A stretch of 64,000 nt of DNA from Flagellimonas sediminis (GCF_010500845.1 NZ_JAAAMI010000002.1:124001-188000), one strand, 5' to 3'; counted from the stretch's first letter, positions 33,321 to 42,454 are shown. Translations and numbers: made by a program. Notes: a model not told the origin generated them from the sequence alone.

Positions 33321-36300
33321 ATGATCGATATCCTAAAAAAGACCCTATTTTCCACAAGACTTATGGCCGTTTTATTTTTGGTTTTTGCAGCAGCAATGGC
33401 CATGGGGACATTTGTGGAAAGCTGGTACAGCACAGAGACCGCCCGAATCTATATCTATAACACTACCTGGTTCGAGGCCATTATGGTCTTTTTTGTGATC
33501 AATTTTATCGGAAATATTTATAGGTACCAATTGTTGAAATGGAAGAAGTGGGCTATTCTGGTCCTGCACTTGTCTTGGATCTTGATCATCATTGGCGCCT
33601 TTGTCACCCGTTATATCAGTTTTGAAGGCATGATGCCCATTCGTGAAGGGGCCACTGAGAAAATATTCTATTCGGATAAAACATATTTAACCGCCTACGT
33701 GGATGGCGAAATCAATGGGGAGACCAAAAGACGTATTCTGGAAGATGATATTTTGGTAACCCCAGAAGGAAAAAAATCCAGCTTACCATGGAAATCCGAT
33801 TTTAACGGGCAACCGTTTACCATTTCTTATGTGGATTTTATCCGAGGGGCAGAGAAGGGATTGATTCCTGATGAAAATGGGACCGAATACCTTCAAATTG
33901 TAGAGGCAGGAAATGGGCAACGTCATGAGCACTATTTGGAAAACGGCAAGATAGCCAGCATCCATAATGTGCTTTTTTCCTTGAACAATGAAACCGATGG
34001 TGCCGTCAACATTTTTTATTCGGAAGAAGGCGGGTACCAGATCAAACCCCCTTTTGAAGGCAATTTTATGAGAATGGCGGATCAGTTTCAGGGAGAGGTA
34101 GTTCAGGATAGCCTTCAAACCCTACAACTGCGTTCGCTCTACAATATGGCCGGAATGCAATTCGTGATTCCGGAACCTTTGGTGAAGGGAACGTATGGTA
34201 TTGTTAAGGTACCCGATGAAGAAATTACCAAGGTAACACAAGATGCTTTGATCGTTTCCATTTCCGCCAACGGTGAATCCAAAGAAGTAAAATTATTGGG
34301 AGGACAAGGAACTACCAACTTTTCGGACAAGATCAATGTGGGCGGATTGGACTTTGCATTGAGCTATGGCTCCAAGATTTATGAATTGCCTTTTTCCATT
34401 GAGCTCAACGATTTTATTGCAGAGAAATATCCTGGAACCGAAGCAGGTTATGCCTCTTTCATGAGTAAGGTAACCGTGCATGACGAGCGACCTTTCGATT
34501 ACGATATTTATATGAACCACGTGTTGGATCACAAAGGATATCGTTTTTTTCAATCCAGTTTTGATCAGGACGAAAGAGGAACCGTACTCTCTGTTAACCA
34601 CGACGCTTGGGGAACGTGGATTACCTATATTGGGTATTTCCTGCTCTATATTGGCTTGATGGGCATTATGTTCTTTGGGGACACCCGATTCAAGGATTTA
34701 CAACAGATGCTAGAGAAGATCAAAGCAAAAAAAGCGGCATTGACCGTGGTAGTAATGTTTTTGATGTCTTCAATGGCCATGGCACAGGAAAAAGGAACCG
34801 ATCATGAGCATTCCGCGTTGCCTACAAAATCGGAGATAGATTCTGTTATCCATGCCACCATGGTAGCCAAGGAACATGCTGAAAAATTCGGTGCTTTGGT
34901 CATTCAGGATGAAGGAGGAAGGATGAAACCGATAAACACCTTTGCCTCTGAATTACTACGAAAATTGAGTGGCAAGGACAAGTACGAAGACATGTCCGCC
35001 AACCAAGTGTTCCTTTCGATGATGCTGAATCCGGCGGCATGGTACAATGTGGATTTGATTGCCTTGGGTAAAGAACAGAACGACAGTATCCGAAAGGTTG
35101 TAGGAGTGCCACCGGGAACCGAATTCGTAAAGGCTACCGACTTCTTTGATGATAACAGGGAATACAAATTACGCCCCTATTTGGAAAAAGCTACATCTAC
35201 CAACAATCCATCCAATTTTGAAAAGGATTTTAAAAAAGTGGGAGAGCGGCTCAGCTTACTGAACGTGGCACTCAGTGGCAGCATGGTAAAGATTTTTCCA
35301 TTGCTCGATGACGAGAATAACAAGTGGGTATCCGCGGTGGATTTTCGTGGAGGGAATTATGAAGTCAGGGATTCGCTGTATTCCAACTTTATCCGGAATG
35401 CCATGCCATTTTACTTGAATTCCTTGCAACAGTCCATAGTTTCTGGGGATTACTCCCAACCGGACCGTATGTTGGAAGCTTTTAAACAGAACCAGAAAAA
35501 TCACGGGGAAGAAGTTTTACCATCCGATAATAAGATCAAGACCGAGATCATTTATAACAAACTGGATCTCTTCAACCGATTGTACAAATATTATGCAATG
35601 GTGGGGGTGTTCCTGTTTTTGGTGCTCATGATCCAAATTTTCAAGGAACGGGAGCTGTTGAAAGCCTTCGCCTATTTGCTCAAGGGGACCATTGTCCTGT
35701 TCTTTATTTGGCACACCATTGGTTTGGTGTTGCGGTGGTACATTTCAGGCCACGCGCCTTGGAGTGATGCTTATGAAAGTATTTTGTATGTATCCTGGGC
35801 GACCATGGGCATTGGGTTGGCTTTGGGCAGGAAAAGTGAACTGACCATTGCGGCCAGTGCATTTGTAACTTCCATGTTATTGTGGATCGCCCACCAGAGT
35901 TGGGTGGATCCTGCCATCGCCAATTTACAGCCCGTACTCGATAGTTATTGGCTGATGATCCACGTGGCGGTTATTGTAGGTAGCTATGGTCCATTTACCG
36001 TGGGTATGATCCTTGGTGTGGTTGTATTATTATTGATGGTTCTGACCACCGAAAAGAACAAAAAACGCATGGATCTGAACATCAAGGAGCTTACCGTGAT
36101 CAACGAATTGGCGTTAACCGCTGGTTTGGTTATGCTGACCATCGGTAACTTTTTGGGTGGACAGTGGGCCAACGAAAGTTGGGGACGTTATTGGGGTTGG
36201 GATCCCAAGGAAACATGGGCACTTATCTCCATCATGGTCTATGCCTTTGTGCTCCACATGCGGCTTGTGCCGGGTCTTAGGGGCAAATGGATTTACAATT

Positions 36301-36491
36301 TTGCCAGTGTCTTGGCTTTTTCCAGTATCATGATGACATATTTTGGGGTGAACTTCTATTTGGTGGGACTCCATAGTTATGCTAGCGGAGACCAAGTGAT
36401 AACGCCCAGTTTCGTTTGGTATACGGTGGTAGGAGTCTTTGTGTTGGGAGGCATCAGTTATTGGAGATATAAAGTACACTACTCCAAATAA
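33321..36491 (+). CDS. Fused CcsB-CcsA (ResB-ResC) cytochrome c biogenesis protein
   Basis: A 1056-residue inner-membrane protein that exports haem and attaches it to apocytochromes c (system II). The ResB part has helices at about 14-32, 48-66 and 75-95, a long periplasmic region (about 100-430) and another helix near 435-455. A hydrophobic segment at about 472-491, ending SSMAMAQ, looks like an internal signal peptide and is followed by a second periplasmic stretch. The CcsA half (about 740-1056) has eight or so helices and the haem-binding WWD-type motif WGRYWGWDPKETWAL, with conserved His in GHAPWSDAYES-adjacent and IHVAV helices. Fusion is usual in Bacteroidota. Confidence 0.93.
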   Translation: MIDILKKTLFSTRLMAVLFLVFAAAMAMGTFVESWYSTETARIYIYNTTWFEAIMVFFVINFIGNIYRYQLLKWKKWAILVLHLSWILIIIGAFVTRYISFEGMMPIREGATEKIFYSDKTYLTAYVDGEINGETKRRILEDDILVTPEGKKSSLPWKSDFNGQPFTISYVDFIRGAEKGLIPDENGTEYLQIVEAGNGQRHEHYLENGKIASIHNVLFSLNNETDGAVNIFYSEEGGYQIKPPFEGNFMRMADQFQGEVVQDSLQTLQLRSLYNMAGMQFVIPEPLVKGTYGIVKVPDEEITKVTQDALIVSISANGESKEVKLLGGQGTTNFSDKINVGGLDFALSYGSKIYELPFSIELNDFIAEKYPGTEAGYASFMSKVTVHDERPFDYDIYMNHVLDHKGYRFFQSSFDQDERGTVLSVNHDAWGTWITYIGYFLLYIGLMGIMFFGDTRFKDLQQMLEKIKAKKAALTVVVMFLMSSMAMAQEKGTDHEHSALPTKSEIDSVIHATMVAKEHAEKFGALVIQDEGGRMKPINTFASELLRKLSGKDKYEDMSANQVFLSMMLNPAAWYNVDLIALGKEQNDSIRKVVGVPPGTEFVKATDFFDDNREYKLRPYLEKATSTNNPSNFEKDFKKVGERLSLLNVALSGSMVKIFPLLDDENNKWVSAVDFRGGNYEVRDSLYSNFIRNAMPFYLNSLQQSIVSGDYSQPDRMLEAFKQNQKNHGEEVLPSDNKIKTEIIYNKLDLFNRLYKYYAMVGVFLFLVLMIQIFKERELLKAFAYLLKGTIVLFFIWHTIGLVLRWYISGHAPWSDAYESILYVSWATMGIGLALGRKSELTIAASAFVTSMLLWIAHQSWVDPAIANLQPVLDSYWLMIHVAVIVGSYGPFTVGMILGVVVLLLMVLTTEKNKKRMDLNIKELTVINELALTAGLVMLTIGNFLGGQWANESWGRYWGWDPKETWALISIMVYAFVLHMRLVPGLRGKWIYNFASVLAFSSIMMTYFGVNFYLVGLHSYASGDQVITPSFVWYTVVGVFVLGGISYWRYKVHYSK

Positions 36492-36525
36492 TTAAGTTTT
36501 TTCTTTTCCCTTTCAAAAAAATTTG

Positions 36526-36533
36526 CATCTTTG
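36526..36533 (+). promoter_or_regulatory. CATCTTTG promoter-like box before the MATE leader
   Basis: CATCTTTG differs from TANNTTTG only in its first base. It is 18 bp upstream of the first arm of the structured leader, so a transcript starting about 36540 would begin just before that structure. Confidence 0.4.
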
Positions 36534-36550
36534 CTCCATCATGAAGTTAT

Positions 36551-36658
36551 AAGAATTATGTACGCTATAGATGTCATCTTTGGCTTTACGCCAAAAAAGT
36601 AACCGAAAACCTTTTCGGTCCTGTTGACATTCCCACACATTTCCAACACATAATTCTT
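36551..36658 (+). ncRNA. Structured multi-branch leader RNA upstream of a MATE exporter
   Basis: The 172-bp space before the MATE gene folds into a nested set of perfect stems. P1 pairs AAGAATTATGT (36551-36561) with ACATAATTCTT (36648-36658), 11 bp, ending 5 bp before the ATG. P2 pairs ATGTCA (36571-36576) with TGACAT (36625-36630). Inside P2 are two hairpins: TTTGGC/GCCAAA (36579-36584/36590-36595, 5-nt loop) and ACCGAAA/TTTCGGT (36602-36608/36613-36619). This is a three-way junction within a closing stem. A 14-codon open frame (MYAIDVIFGFTPKK, 36558-36602) lies within it. It matches no riboswitch class I can recognise. Confidence 0.55.
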
Positions 36659-36663
36659 TAAAA

Positions 36664-38073
36664 ATGACACATCACAATACATTTTCGTTCAAAAAATTGA
36701 TTCAATATTTCTGGATTGCAGTATCTGGAAAGGAAACTGAATTTACCACCGGAAGTATCAGAAAAGCCATTTTCATGCTTTCCATTCCCATGATCTTGGA
36801 AATGCTCATGGAATCCATTTTTGCTTTGGTAGACATTGCTTACGTATCCAAAGTCAGCGTAAACGCTGTAGCCACCATTGGTCTTACCGAGTCCGTGATC
36901 ACGTTGGTGTACGCTTTGGCCATTGGATTGAGCATGGCTGCAACAGCGGTTGTGGCCCGAAGAATTGGCGAGAAGGACGTTCAAGGGGCCAGGGTTGCCG
37001 CGGTCCAGGCCATCAGTTTGGGAGTTTTGATTTCCATAGTTATTGGTATTATCGGAATTCTTTTCGCCAAGGAAATTCTAGCTTTGATGGGAGGGGAACC
37101 CGATTTAATAAATGAAGGTTTTGGCTATACCAAATTCATGATAGGCGGTAACATTACGGTAGTGTTACTTTTCTTGATCAACGCCATTTTCAGGGGAGCT
37201 GGGAATGCTTCCATAGCCATGTGGGCCTTGGTTTTGTCCAACGGGCTCAACATCATATTAGACCCCATGTTCATCTTTGGGTTTGGCCCAATTCCTGAAT
37301 ACGGTGTTATGGGGGCGGCCATTGCTACCAACATCGGTCGTGGCTCAGCGGTACTTTTCCAATTGGGGATATTGTTCTTTGGATGGAGCAAGATTAAACT
37401 GGTTTTATCGGACTTGGTACTGAATTTCAAGGTTATGGTGAACCTGATCAAGGTTTCATTGGGAGGCATCGCACAGTTCTTGATCGGTACATCGAGCTGG
37501 ATTTTTTTAATGCGCATCATGTCCGAGTTTGGTAGCGAGGTTTTGGCCGGCTATACCATCGCCATTCGGGTGATGATGTTCACTTTGATGCCATCTTGGG
37601 GAATGAGCAACGCAGCGGCAACTCTGGTGGGTCAGAATTTAGGTGCACAACAACCTGATAGAGCAGAAGTATCCGTTTGGAAAACAGGTAAATACAACGC
37701 TATTTTTATGGGAACGGTTTCCTTGGTGTATCTCATTTTTGCCAAACAGATCATCTCATGGTTCAACACCACACCCGATGTGGTAAAAAATGGATCGCTT
37801 TGTTTGCAGATCATTGCTGCCGGTTACATTTTTTATGCTTATGGAATGGTGGTGAGCCAGGCCTTTAATGGTGCTGGGGACACCAAGACACCTACCAAGA
37901 TAAATTTGATTTCCTTCTGGATGTTCCAGTTGCCACTTGCCTATGTGGCTGCCTTGGTCTTGGAGTGGGGAGCGTTGGGCGTTTTTATAGCCATAACTTT
38001 GGCCGAAGTGATCTTGGCCATCCTGGCCATCGTTTGGTTTAAAAAAGGAAACTGGAAGCAGGTACAAGTATGA
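36664..38073 (+). CDS. MATE family efflux transporter
   Basis: A 469-residue inner-membrane antiporter with 12 predicted helices in two halves. The first helix region is ALVDIAYVSKV, with the helix-2/3 motif ATIGLTESVITL. The second half repeats the pattern (GTSSWIFLMRIM..VLAGYTIAIRV and QNLGAQQPDRAE). The N-terminal 35 residues are a cytoplasmic extension. MATE proteins expel cationic drugs or metabolites using sodium or proton gradients; the substrate is unknown here. The ATG is 5 bp after a structured leader. It is followed at 35 bp by a trans-sulfuration enzyme and then bshB1, probably in one operon. Confidence 0.93.
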   Translation: MTHHNTFSFKKLIQYFWIAVSGKETEFTTGSIRKAIFMLSIPMILEMLMESIFALVDIAYVSKVSVNAVATIGLTESVITLVYALAIGLSMAATAVVARRIGEKDVQGARVAAVQAISLGVLISIVIGIIGILFAKEILALMGGEPDLINEGFGYTKFMIGGNITVVLLFLINAIFRGAGNASIAMWALVLSNGLNIILDPMFIFGFGPIPEYGVMGAAIATNIGRGSAVLFQLGILFFGWSKIKLVLSDLVLNFKVMVNLIKVSLGGIAQFLIGTSSWIFLMRIMSEFGSEVLAGYTIAIRVMMFTLMPSWGMSNAAATLVGQNLGAQQPDRAEVSVWKTGKYNAIFMGTVSLVYLIFAKQIISWFNTTPDVVKNGSLCLQIIAAGYIFYAYGMVVSQAFNGAGDTKTPTKINLISFWMFQLPLAYVAALVLEWGALGVFIAITLAEVILAILAIVWFKKGNWKQVQV

Positions 38074-38108
38074 TGGGTTTCGTATCTTTAACCTAAAGTT
38101 TGACCATC

Positions 38109-39275
38109 ATGAATTCAGATAAAAAAGGCATCAATACCATTTGTACCCACGTTGGGGAATTGGAGGACACTACGTACAAAGGGGCAACTTCACCGTTGTA
38201 CATGAGCACGTCTTACCAATTTGATGACGTGGATGTAAAACGGTACCCACGCTATTATAATACCCCAAACCAAGAGGCATTATGCAAAAAAATGGCGGCC
38301 TTGGAACATGCCGAGGCCGCTTTGATTTTTGGTAGCGGAATGGCCGCCATCAGTACGGCCCTCATGAGTTTTTTACAAGCAGGGGACCACGTGGTGTTGC
38401 AACAGACCATTTACGGTGGCACCTATCACTTTGCGGTGACCCAATTTCCAAGGTTTGGGATTACCTATTCCTTTACAGATGGTTGGGAACCAAAGGATTT
38501 TGAAAAAGAGATGAGGCCCAATACCAAGCTGATCTATATGGAAACGCCTTCCAATCCACTGCTTACCATCACAGATATTGAAGGTGTTTGTGCATTGGCG
38601 AAGCGTAAGGGCATCCTTACCATGATTGACAATACGTTTGCAAGTCCCATCAACCAGACCCCAATAGATCTTGGAGTAGACGTGGTGTTGCATAGTGCTA
38701 CGAAGTACATGGGCGGGCATTCGGATATTTGTGCCGGGGTGGTGGTTTCATCAAAGGAAAATATGGAAAAAGTGTTCCAGACCGGGATTTGCTTTGGTGG
38801 CAGCTTGAGCGATTATACCGTTTGGCTATTGGAGCGCAGTATGAAGACTATGGCATTACGGGTAAGGGCCCAAAATGAAAATGCCATGAAAATGGCGGAA
38901 TACCTGAGCCAGAACGAAGATGTGGCCGCAGTATATTATCCTGGCTTGGAAACCCATGCCGATCATGAACTGGCCAAATCTCAAATGAAAGGTTTTGGTG
39001 GTATGTTGTCCTTTGAACTACCAAATGTAGACCATGCACTTTTTTACAAACACTTAAAGTTGGTAAAACCGGTCATGAGTTTGGCAGGGGTGGAGAGCAC
39101 TATGACCTCCCCGGTATTAACGTCACATGCCTTGATGAGTGCAGAGGATAGGGCCAAACAGGGGATCAAGGATTCCTTGATACGGTTTTCATTGGGAATA
39201 GAAGAAACAGAAGACATCATAGCGGATATTGAACAGGCCATTGCCAAGGTAAAGGCCCTAACCGTTACCGCATAA
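38109..39275 (+). CDS. Cys/Met metabolism PLP enzyme (cystathionine/methionine lyase family)
   Basis: A 388-residue fold-type I PLP enzyme of the trans-sulfuration family. Characteristic segments are GATSPLYMSTSYQFDD, the Tyr-bearing YPRYYNTPNQEAL, ALIFGSGMAAISTALMS (phosphate cup), METPSNPLLTITDIEG, DNTFASP and the Schiff-base lysine Lys199 in HSATKYMGGHSD. It could be cystathionine gamma-synthase, gamma-lyase or methionine gamma-lyase; the sequence alone does not settle it. ATG 38109 is used; a TTG three codons earlier is possible. It lies 7 bp upstream of bshB1, which uses cysteine downstream, so a thiol-supply role fits. Confidence 0.9.
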   Translation: MNSDKKGINTICTHVGELEDTTYKGATSPLYMSTSYQFDDVDVKRYPRYYNTPNQEALCKKMAALEHAEAALIFGSGMAAISTALMSFLQAGDHVVLQQTIYGGTYHFAVTQFPRFGITYSFTDGWEPKDFEKEMRPNTKLIYMETPSNPLLTITDIEGVCALAKRKGILTMIDNTFASPINQTPIDLGVDVVLHSATKYMGGHSDICAGVVVSSKENMEKVFQTGICFGGSLSDYTVWLLERSMKTMALRVRAQNENAMKMAEYLSQNEDVAAVYYPGLETHADHELAKSQMKGFGGMLSFELPNVDHALFYKHLKLVKPVMSLAGVESTMTSPVLTSHALMSAEDRAKQGIKDSLIRFSLGIEETEDIIADIEQAIAKVKALTVTA

Positions 39276-39282
39276 GTATACT

Positions 39283-40005
39283 ATGAAATTAGACATTTTA
39301 GTGTTTGGGGCGCACCCTGATGACGCAGAGCTTGGAGCCGGGGCAACCATTGCCAAAGAAGTTTCCAAAGGAAAGAAGGTGGGAATAGTGGATTTGACCC
39401 GTGGGGAATTGGGAACCAGGGGGTCTGCTGAAATAAGGGATACAGAAGCAGCAGCATCTGCCAAGATTTTGGGGATTTCGGCTCGGGAGAATATGGAATT
39501 TGCCGATGGATTTTTTGTGAACGACAAGGAACACCAACTGGAAATCATCAAGATGATCAGGCTCTATAGACCTGAAATTGTTTTATGCAATGCGGTCTAT
39601 GATCGCCATATTGATCATGGAAAAGGAAGCAAACTGGTCAGTGATGCCTGTTTTTTGAGTGGTCTTGTAAAAATCGACACCAAAATGGATGGTGATGACG
39701 AGTGGCAGGAAGCATGGCGCCCAAAAGTAGTCTATCATTACATCCAATGGAAAAACCTGAAACCGGATTTTGTGGTGGATGTAAGCGGATTTATAGACAC
39801 CAAGATTGCTGCAATAAAAGCTTATGGATCGCAATTTTATGACCCAAATAGCGATGAACCTGAAACTCCGATCAGTAGTAAGAATTTTATCGATAGCGTT
39901 ATTTACCGTGCCAGGGATTTAGGTAGACTGGTAGGTGTAGAATATGCCGAAGGTTTTACCGTGGAGCGGTTTGCTGCGGTGGACAGTTTAAGTGATTTGA
40001 TTTGA
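39283..40005 (+). CDS. bshB1: Bacillithiol biosynthesis deacetylase BshB1
   Basis: A 240-residue zinc deacetylase of the LmbE/PIG-L family that converts GlcNAc-malate to GlcN-malate in bacillithiol synthesis. The zinc motif AHPDDAELG gives His11 and Asp14, and the conserved DLTRGELGTRGSAEIRDTEA, YDRHIDHGKGSKL (third zinc His) and TPISSKNFIDSVIYRARDLG are all BshB1 hallmarks. The single domain contrasts with the large exported PIG-L protein upstream in the window. It follows the trans-sulfuration gene by 7 bp. The stop is 5 bp from the stop of the convergent histidine kinase. bshA and bshC are not in the window. Confidence 0.95.
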   Translation: MKLDILVFGAHPDDAELGAGATIAKEVSKGKKVGIVDLTRGELGTRGSAEIRDTEAAASAKILGISARENMEFADGFFVNDKEHQLEIIKMIRLYRPEIVLCNAVYDRHIDHGKGSKLVSDACFLSGLVKIDTKMDGDDEWQEAWRPKVVYHYIQWKNLKPDFVVDVSGFIDTKIAAIKAYGSQFYDPNSDEPETPISSKNFIDSVIYRARDLGRLVGVEYAEGFTVERFAAVDSLSDLI

Positions 40006-40010
40006 TTTGA

Positions 40011-42101
40011 TCAACTTGCTTTTTGATATCTTTTTTCAGCCTTGGGAACGGTGAAGAAGAAGGTGGTGCCTTTTCGGGCCACACTTTCGACCCATATTTT
40101 TCCATTATTTTTCAAAACCATTTCCTTGCATAGGGATAGGCCAAGCCCTGTGCCTTTTTCATTATTGGTTCCATAAGTGGTCACATTGGTAGAGCTTTTA
40201 AAGATTTTCTTTCGGATTTCTTCACTCATTCCTACTCCGGTATCACGAACGGAAATTTGCCACATATCTTTTGTTTCCTCGGCTTCAACGGTAATCAAAC
40301 CATTTTCAGGGGTAAACTTGATGGCATTGCTCAATAGGTTTCGCACCACAATATCAATCTGGTTTTGATCCGCCCAGATGAGCGGGTTTTCAGGCAATTG
40401 ATTGATAAGTTTAATGGACTTACTATTCGCTAATTCTGACAGTAACTGAAAATTATTTGTTACGATTTTATCCAGCGAAACGCGCTTGGGGTTGGTCATA
40501 ACACCATTCAGTTGGTTTTGCCCCCAGGAAAGTAAGTTGTTCAACGTAAACGAGATATTATCAACATCGGCTTTCAATTTAGGTATGAATGACAAGAATT
40601 CATCCTTGCTGATTTCTCCATCCGTGAACAATTTCAACAATCCTTGAAGAGCACCGATGGGGCCCCTAAGATCGTGGCCGATAATGGAGAACAACTTGGT
40701 CTTGGTCTTGTTGATTTCGTGTAATTCAGTCTCCCGTTCGGCTACGGCCAAGGATTTTTCCTTTAGTTCCTTGTTCAGGTTCTTCTGTATTTTTTCACTC
40801 CTTCTGATTACAAAGGTTATGATACTTAGGATAAGAAGGATGATCACGGAAAAATAGATGTAGTTGCGCTGTTTCGCAAGTGCTTCCTTATTACTTTTGA
40901 TCAATTCCTGCTTTTCCTGTTCATAATGCAATTTGGTCTCCAATAAGGATAAACTTTGCTCGTTTTTATCTTTGGAGAGCGAATCCGATAGTTTCTTAAA
41001 GGCTTCAAGATAGGCTAGGGCATTTGTTTCATTGCCACTTTTTTTATTCAATTTGTAAAGGGTCTCCGAACAATCTATTTGTCCTTGCAAGGATTTAATT
41101 TTGGTGGAAAGTTCCATTCCCTCCCGCGCATATGCCATGGATAGGCTGTCTTTTCCCAAGCCAAGGTAAACCTTGGCCATGCCGTTCAGCAATTGGATCT
41201 TGATCCTATCATCTTCAATTTGGTCCTTGAACAGCATGTTACTTTGATCATACCAATAAAGAGCCCATTGATACTTTTCCTGCTCCAGATAAATATCGCC
41301 TTTCACTTCATAGGCATAGGCCAACCAATCAATGATCTTATGTTTTTCAAAAGTGTTGATGCTGCGATTTATATTGAACATGGCATTTTTAAAATCTTTC
41401 GCATCTTTATAAAGTGATGCCATGTTACTTTGAGTTTCCGCATCGATTACTTCATCTCCCAAACGGCGGTTTATTTTTTGAACGGTGTCATAGAACATCA
41501 GGGCATTTTTAAAATCCTTTTGATCGGCATAAAGACTGGCAATATTCTCGTTAAGGATGGACAGCATTTCTTGCTGGTTGATTTTACGGGCCAGATCTAT
41601 TCCTTTAAGGTTTAGGCTGAGCGCTTCTGCATAATTACCTTCAAAACTGTAGTTTTGAGCCATAGTGATGATAATGGGGACTTCGCATTCAATATCTTCC
41701 ATTTCCCTGGCAATTTCCAAGGCTTCCTTGAACAAGGGCATCGATTTTTTTCGGTCTCCTTTGTTATAAAAATAACCGGCCAGGGCATCCAATCCTTTTA
41801 CCTTACCATAATCGTAGTCAATGGCCTTGCTGTAATCCAATACCCTACTTGCTATAGAATAGAGACTGTCACTGTCCAAATATCTATAAGAATTGGCCAG
41901 ACGTATCAAAAGATTAATGTGGGTAGTGTCCTTCGGATTAAATCTATCGGTGGATTCCAATCGTTGCAGTCTAAAGGCCAAGCTGTCCCTCTTGCTGGAT
42001 TGAGCAGAAAGGGATGGGGTAGATAACAGGGTACAACAGAGTACCACCCCTAAAATTAATAGGTTTTTAGAATTGGATATGAAGTTTTTTTCCGACAACA
42101 A
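40011..42101 (-). CDS. TPR-containing sensor histidine kinase
   Basis: A 696-residue membrane kinase. The start is one of two adjacent TTG codons (42101 or 42098); a TATTTTTG box at 42129-42122 supports this region. A signal peptide or anchor (NLLILGVVLCCTLLSTPSLSA) precedes about seven tetratricopeptide repeats (about 75-390) in the periplasm, one transmembrane helix (YIYFSVIILLILSIITFVI, about 420-438), a coiled coil, a HisKA domain with IGHDLRGPIGAL (His about 476) and an HATPase with NLLSNAIKF, RDTGVGM and GTGLGLSLCKEM. No response regulator is adjacent, so it is an orphan here. Such kinases are abundant in Bacteroidota, with unknown signals. Confidence 0.92.
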   Translation of the reverse strand: MLSEKNFISNSKNLLILGVVLCCTLLSTPSLSAQSSKRDSLAFRLQRLESTDRFNPKDTTHINLLIRLANSYRYLDSDSLYSIASRVLDYSKAIDYDYGKVKGLDALAGYFYNKGDRKKSMPLFKEALEIAREMEDIECEVPIIITMAQNYSFEGNYAEALSLNLKGIDLARKINQQEMLSILNENIASLYADQKDFKNALMFYDTVQKINRRLGDEVIDAETQSNMASLYKDAKDFKNAMFNINRSINTFEKHKIIDWLAYAYEVKGDIYLEQEKYQWALYWYDQSNMLFKDQIEDDRIKIQLLNGMAKVYLGLGKDSLSMAYAREGMELSTKIKSLQGQIDCSETLYKLNKKSGNETNALAYLEAFKKLSDSLSKDKNEQSLSLLETKLHYEQEKQELIKSNKEALAKQRNYIYFSVIILLILSIITFVIRRSEKIQKNLNKELKEKSLAVAERETELHEINKTKTKLFSIIGHDLRGPIGALQGLLKLFTDGEISKDEFLSFIPKLKADVDNISFTLNNLLSWGQNQLNGVMTNPKRVSLDKIVTNNFQLLSELANSKSIKLINQLPENPLIWADQNQIDIVVRNLLSNAIKFTPENGLITVEAEETKDMWQISVRDTGVGMSEEIRKKIFKSSTNVTTYGTNNEKGTGLGLSLCKEMVLKNNGKIWVESVARKGTTFFFTVPKAEKRYQKAS

Positions 42102-42121
42102 GAGGTTGAAAAGATTTGATG

Positions 42122-42129
42122 CAAAAATA
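42122..42129 (-). promoter_or_regulatory. TATTTTTG -7 box of the TPR kinase
   Basis: An exact TANNTTTG match on the minus strand, about 20 bp before the TTG start codons at 42101/42098. The region 42130-42320 between this box and the tRNA-His promoter contains nothing else that I recognise. Confidence 0.5.
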
Positions 42130-42320
42130 ACTTTAGGTTATACTTGGGGGAATTAATTGTTGTGAAATGTCAAAAAAAGTGTGTTTGGTCTTTAAAATGA
42201 TGCATTTCATCGATGATTTGGTTAAAATAGGATCAAGGTCGGTTTTCAATATCACATATGATGTCAAATACTGTGCTTCAACGCGAAGAAAAATTTAATG
42301 AACGGAAGTGGAAAAATATT

Positions 42321-42351
42321 TTGGTTGAATCAATACAAAAAAGTATTTTTG
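42321..42351 (+). promoter_or_regulatory. Promoter of tRNA-His
   Basis: TTG (42321-42323), 20 nt, TATTTTTG (42344-42351): a full consensus match 14 bp upstream of the tRNA. Confidence 0.8.
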
Positions 42352-42365
42352 CATCCGCTTTAAAT

Positions 42366-42440
42366 GGTGGTTGTAGCTCAGTTGGTTAGAGCGCTGGATT
42401 GTGGTTCCAGAGGTCGCCGGTTCGAACCCGGTCTTCCACC
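42366..42440 (+). tRNA. tRNA-His (GTG)
   Basis: A 75-nt cloverleaf including the extra 5' G (G-1, 42366) that pairs with C73 and identifies tRNA-His. The acceptor strands are GTGGTTG and CTTCCAC, the D-arm GCTC-AGTTGGTTA-GAGC, the anticodon arm CTGGA-TTGTGGT-TCCAG with anticodon GTG, and the T-arm GCCGG-TTCGAAC-CCGGT. CCA is not encoded. Positions 5-68 and 6-67 are both T-T, giving two adjacent U-U mismatches in the acceptor stem, an unusual feature. Confidence 0.95.
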
Positions 42441-42454
42441 CTTAAGTAAACGGG

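Noticed and set aside
42366..42440. tRNA-His as an attachment site for an integrated element
   Set aside because: No integrase gene and no repeat of the tRNA 3' end were seen nearby.
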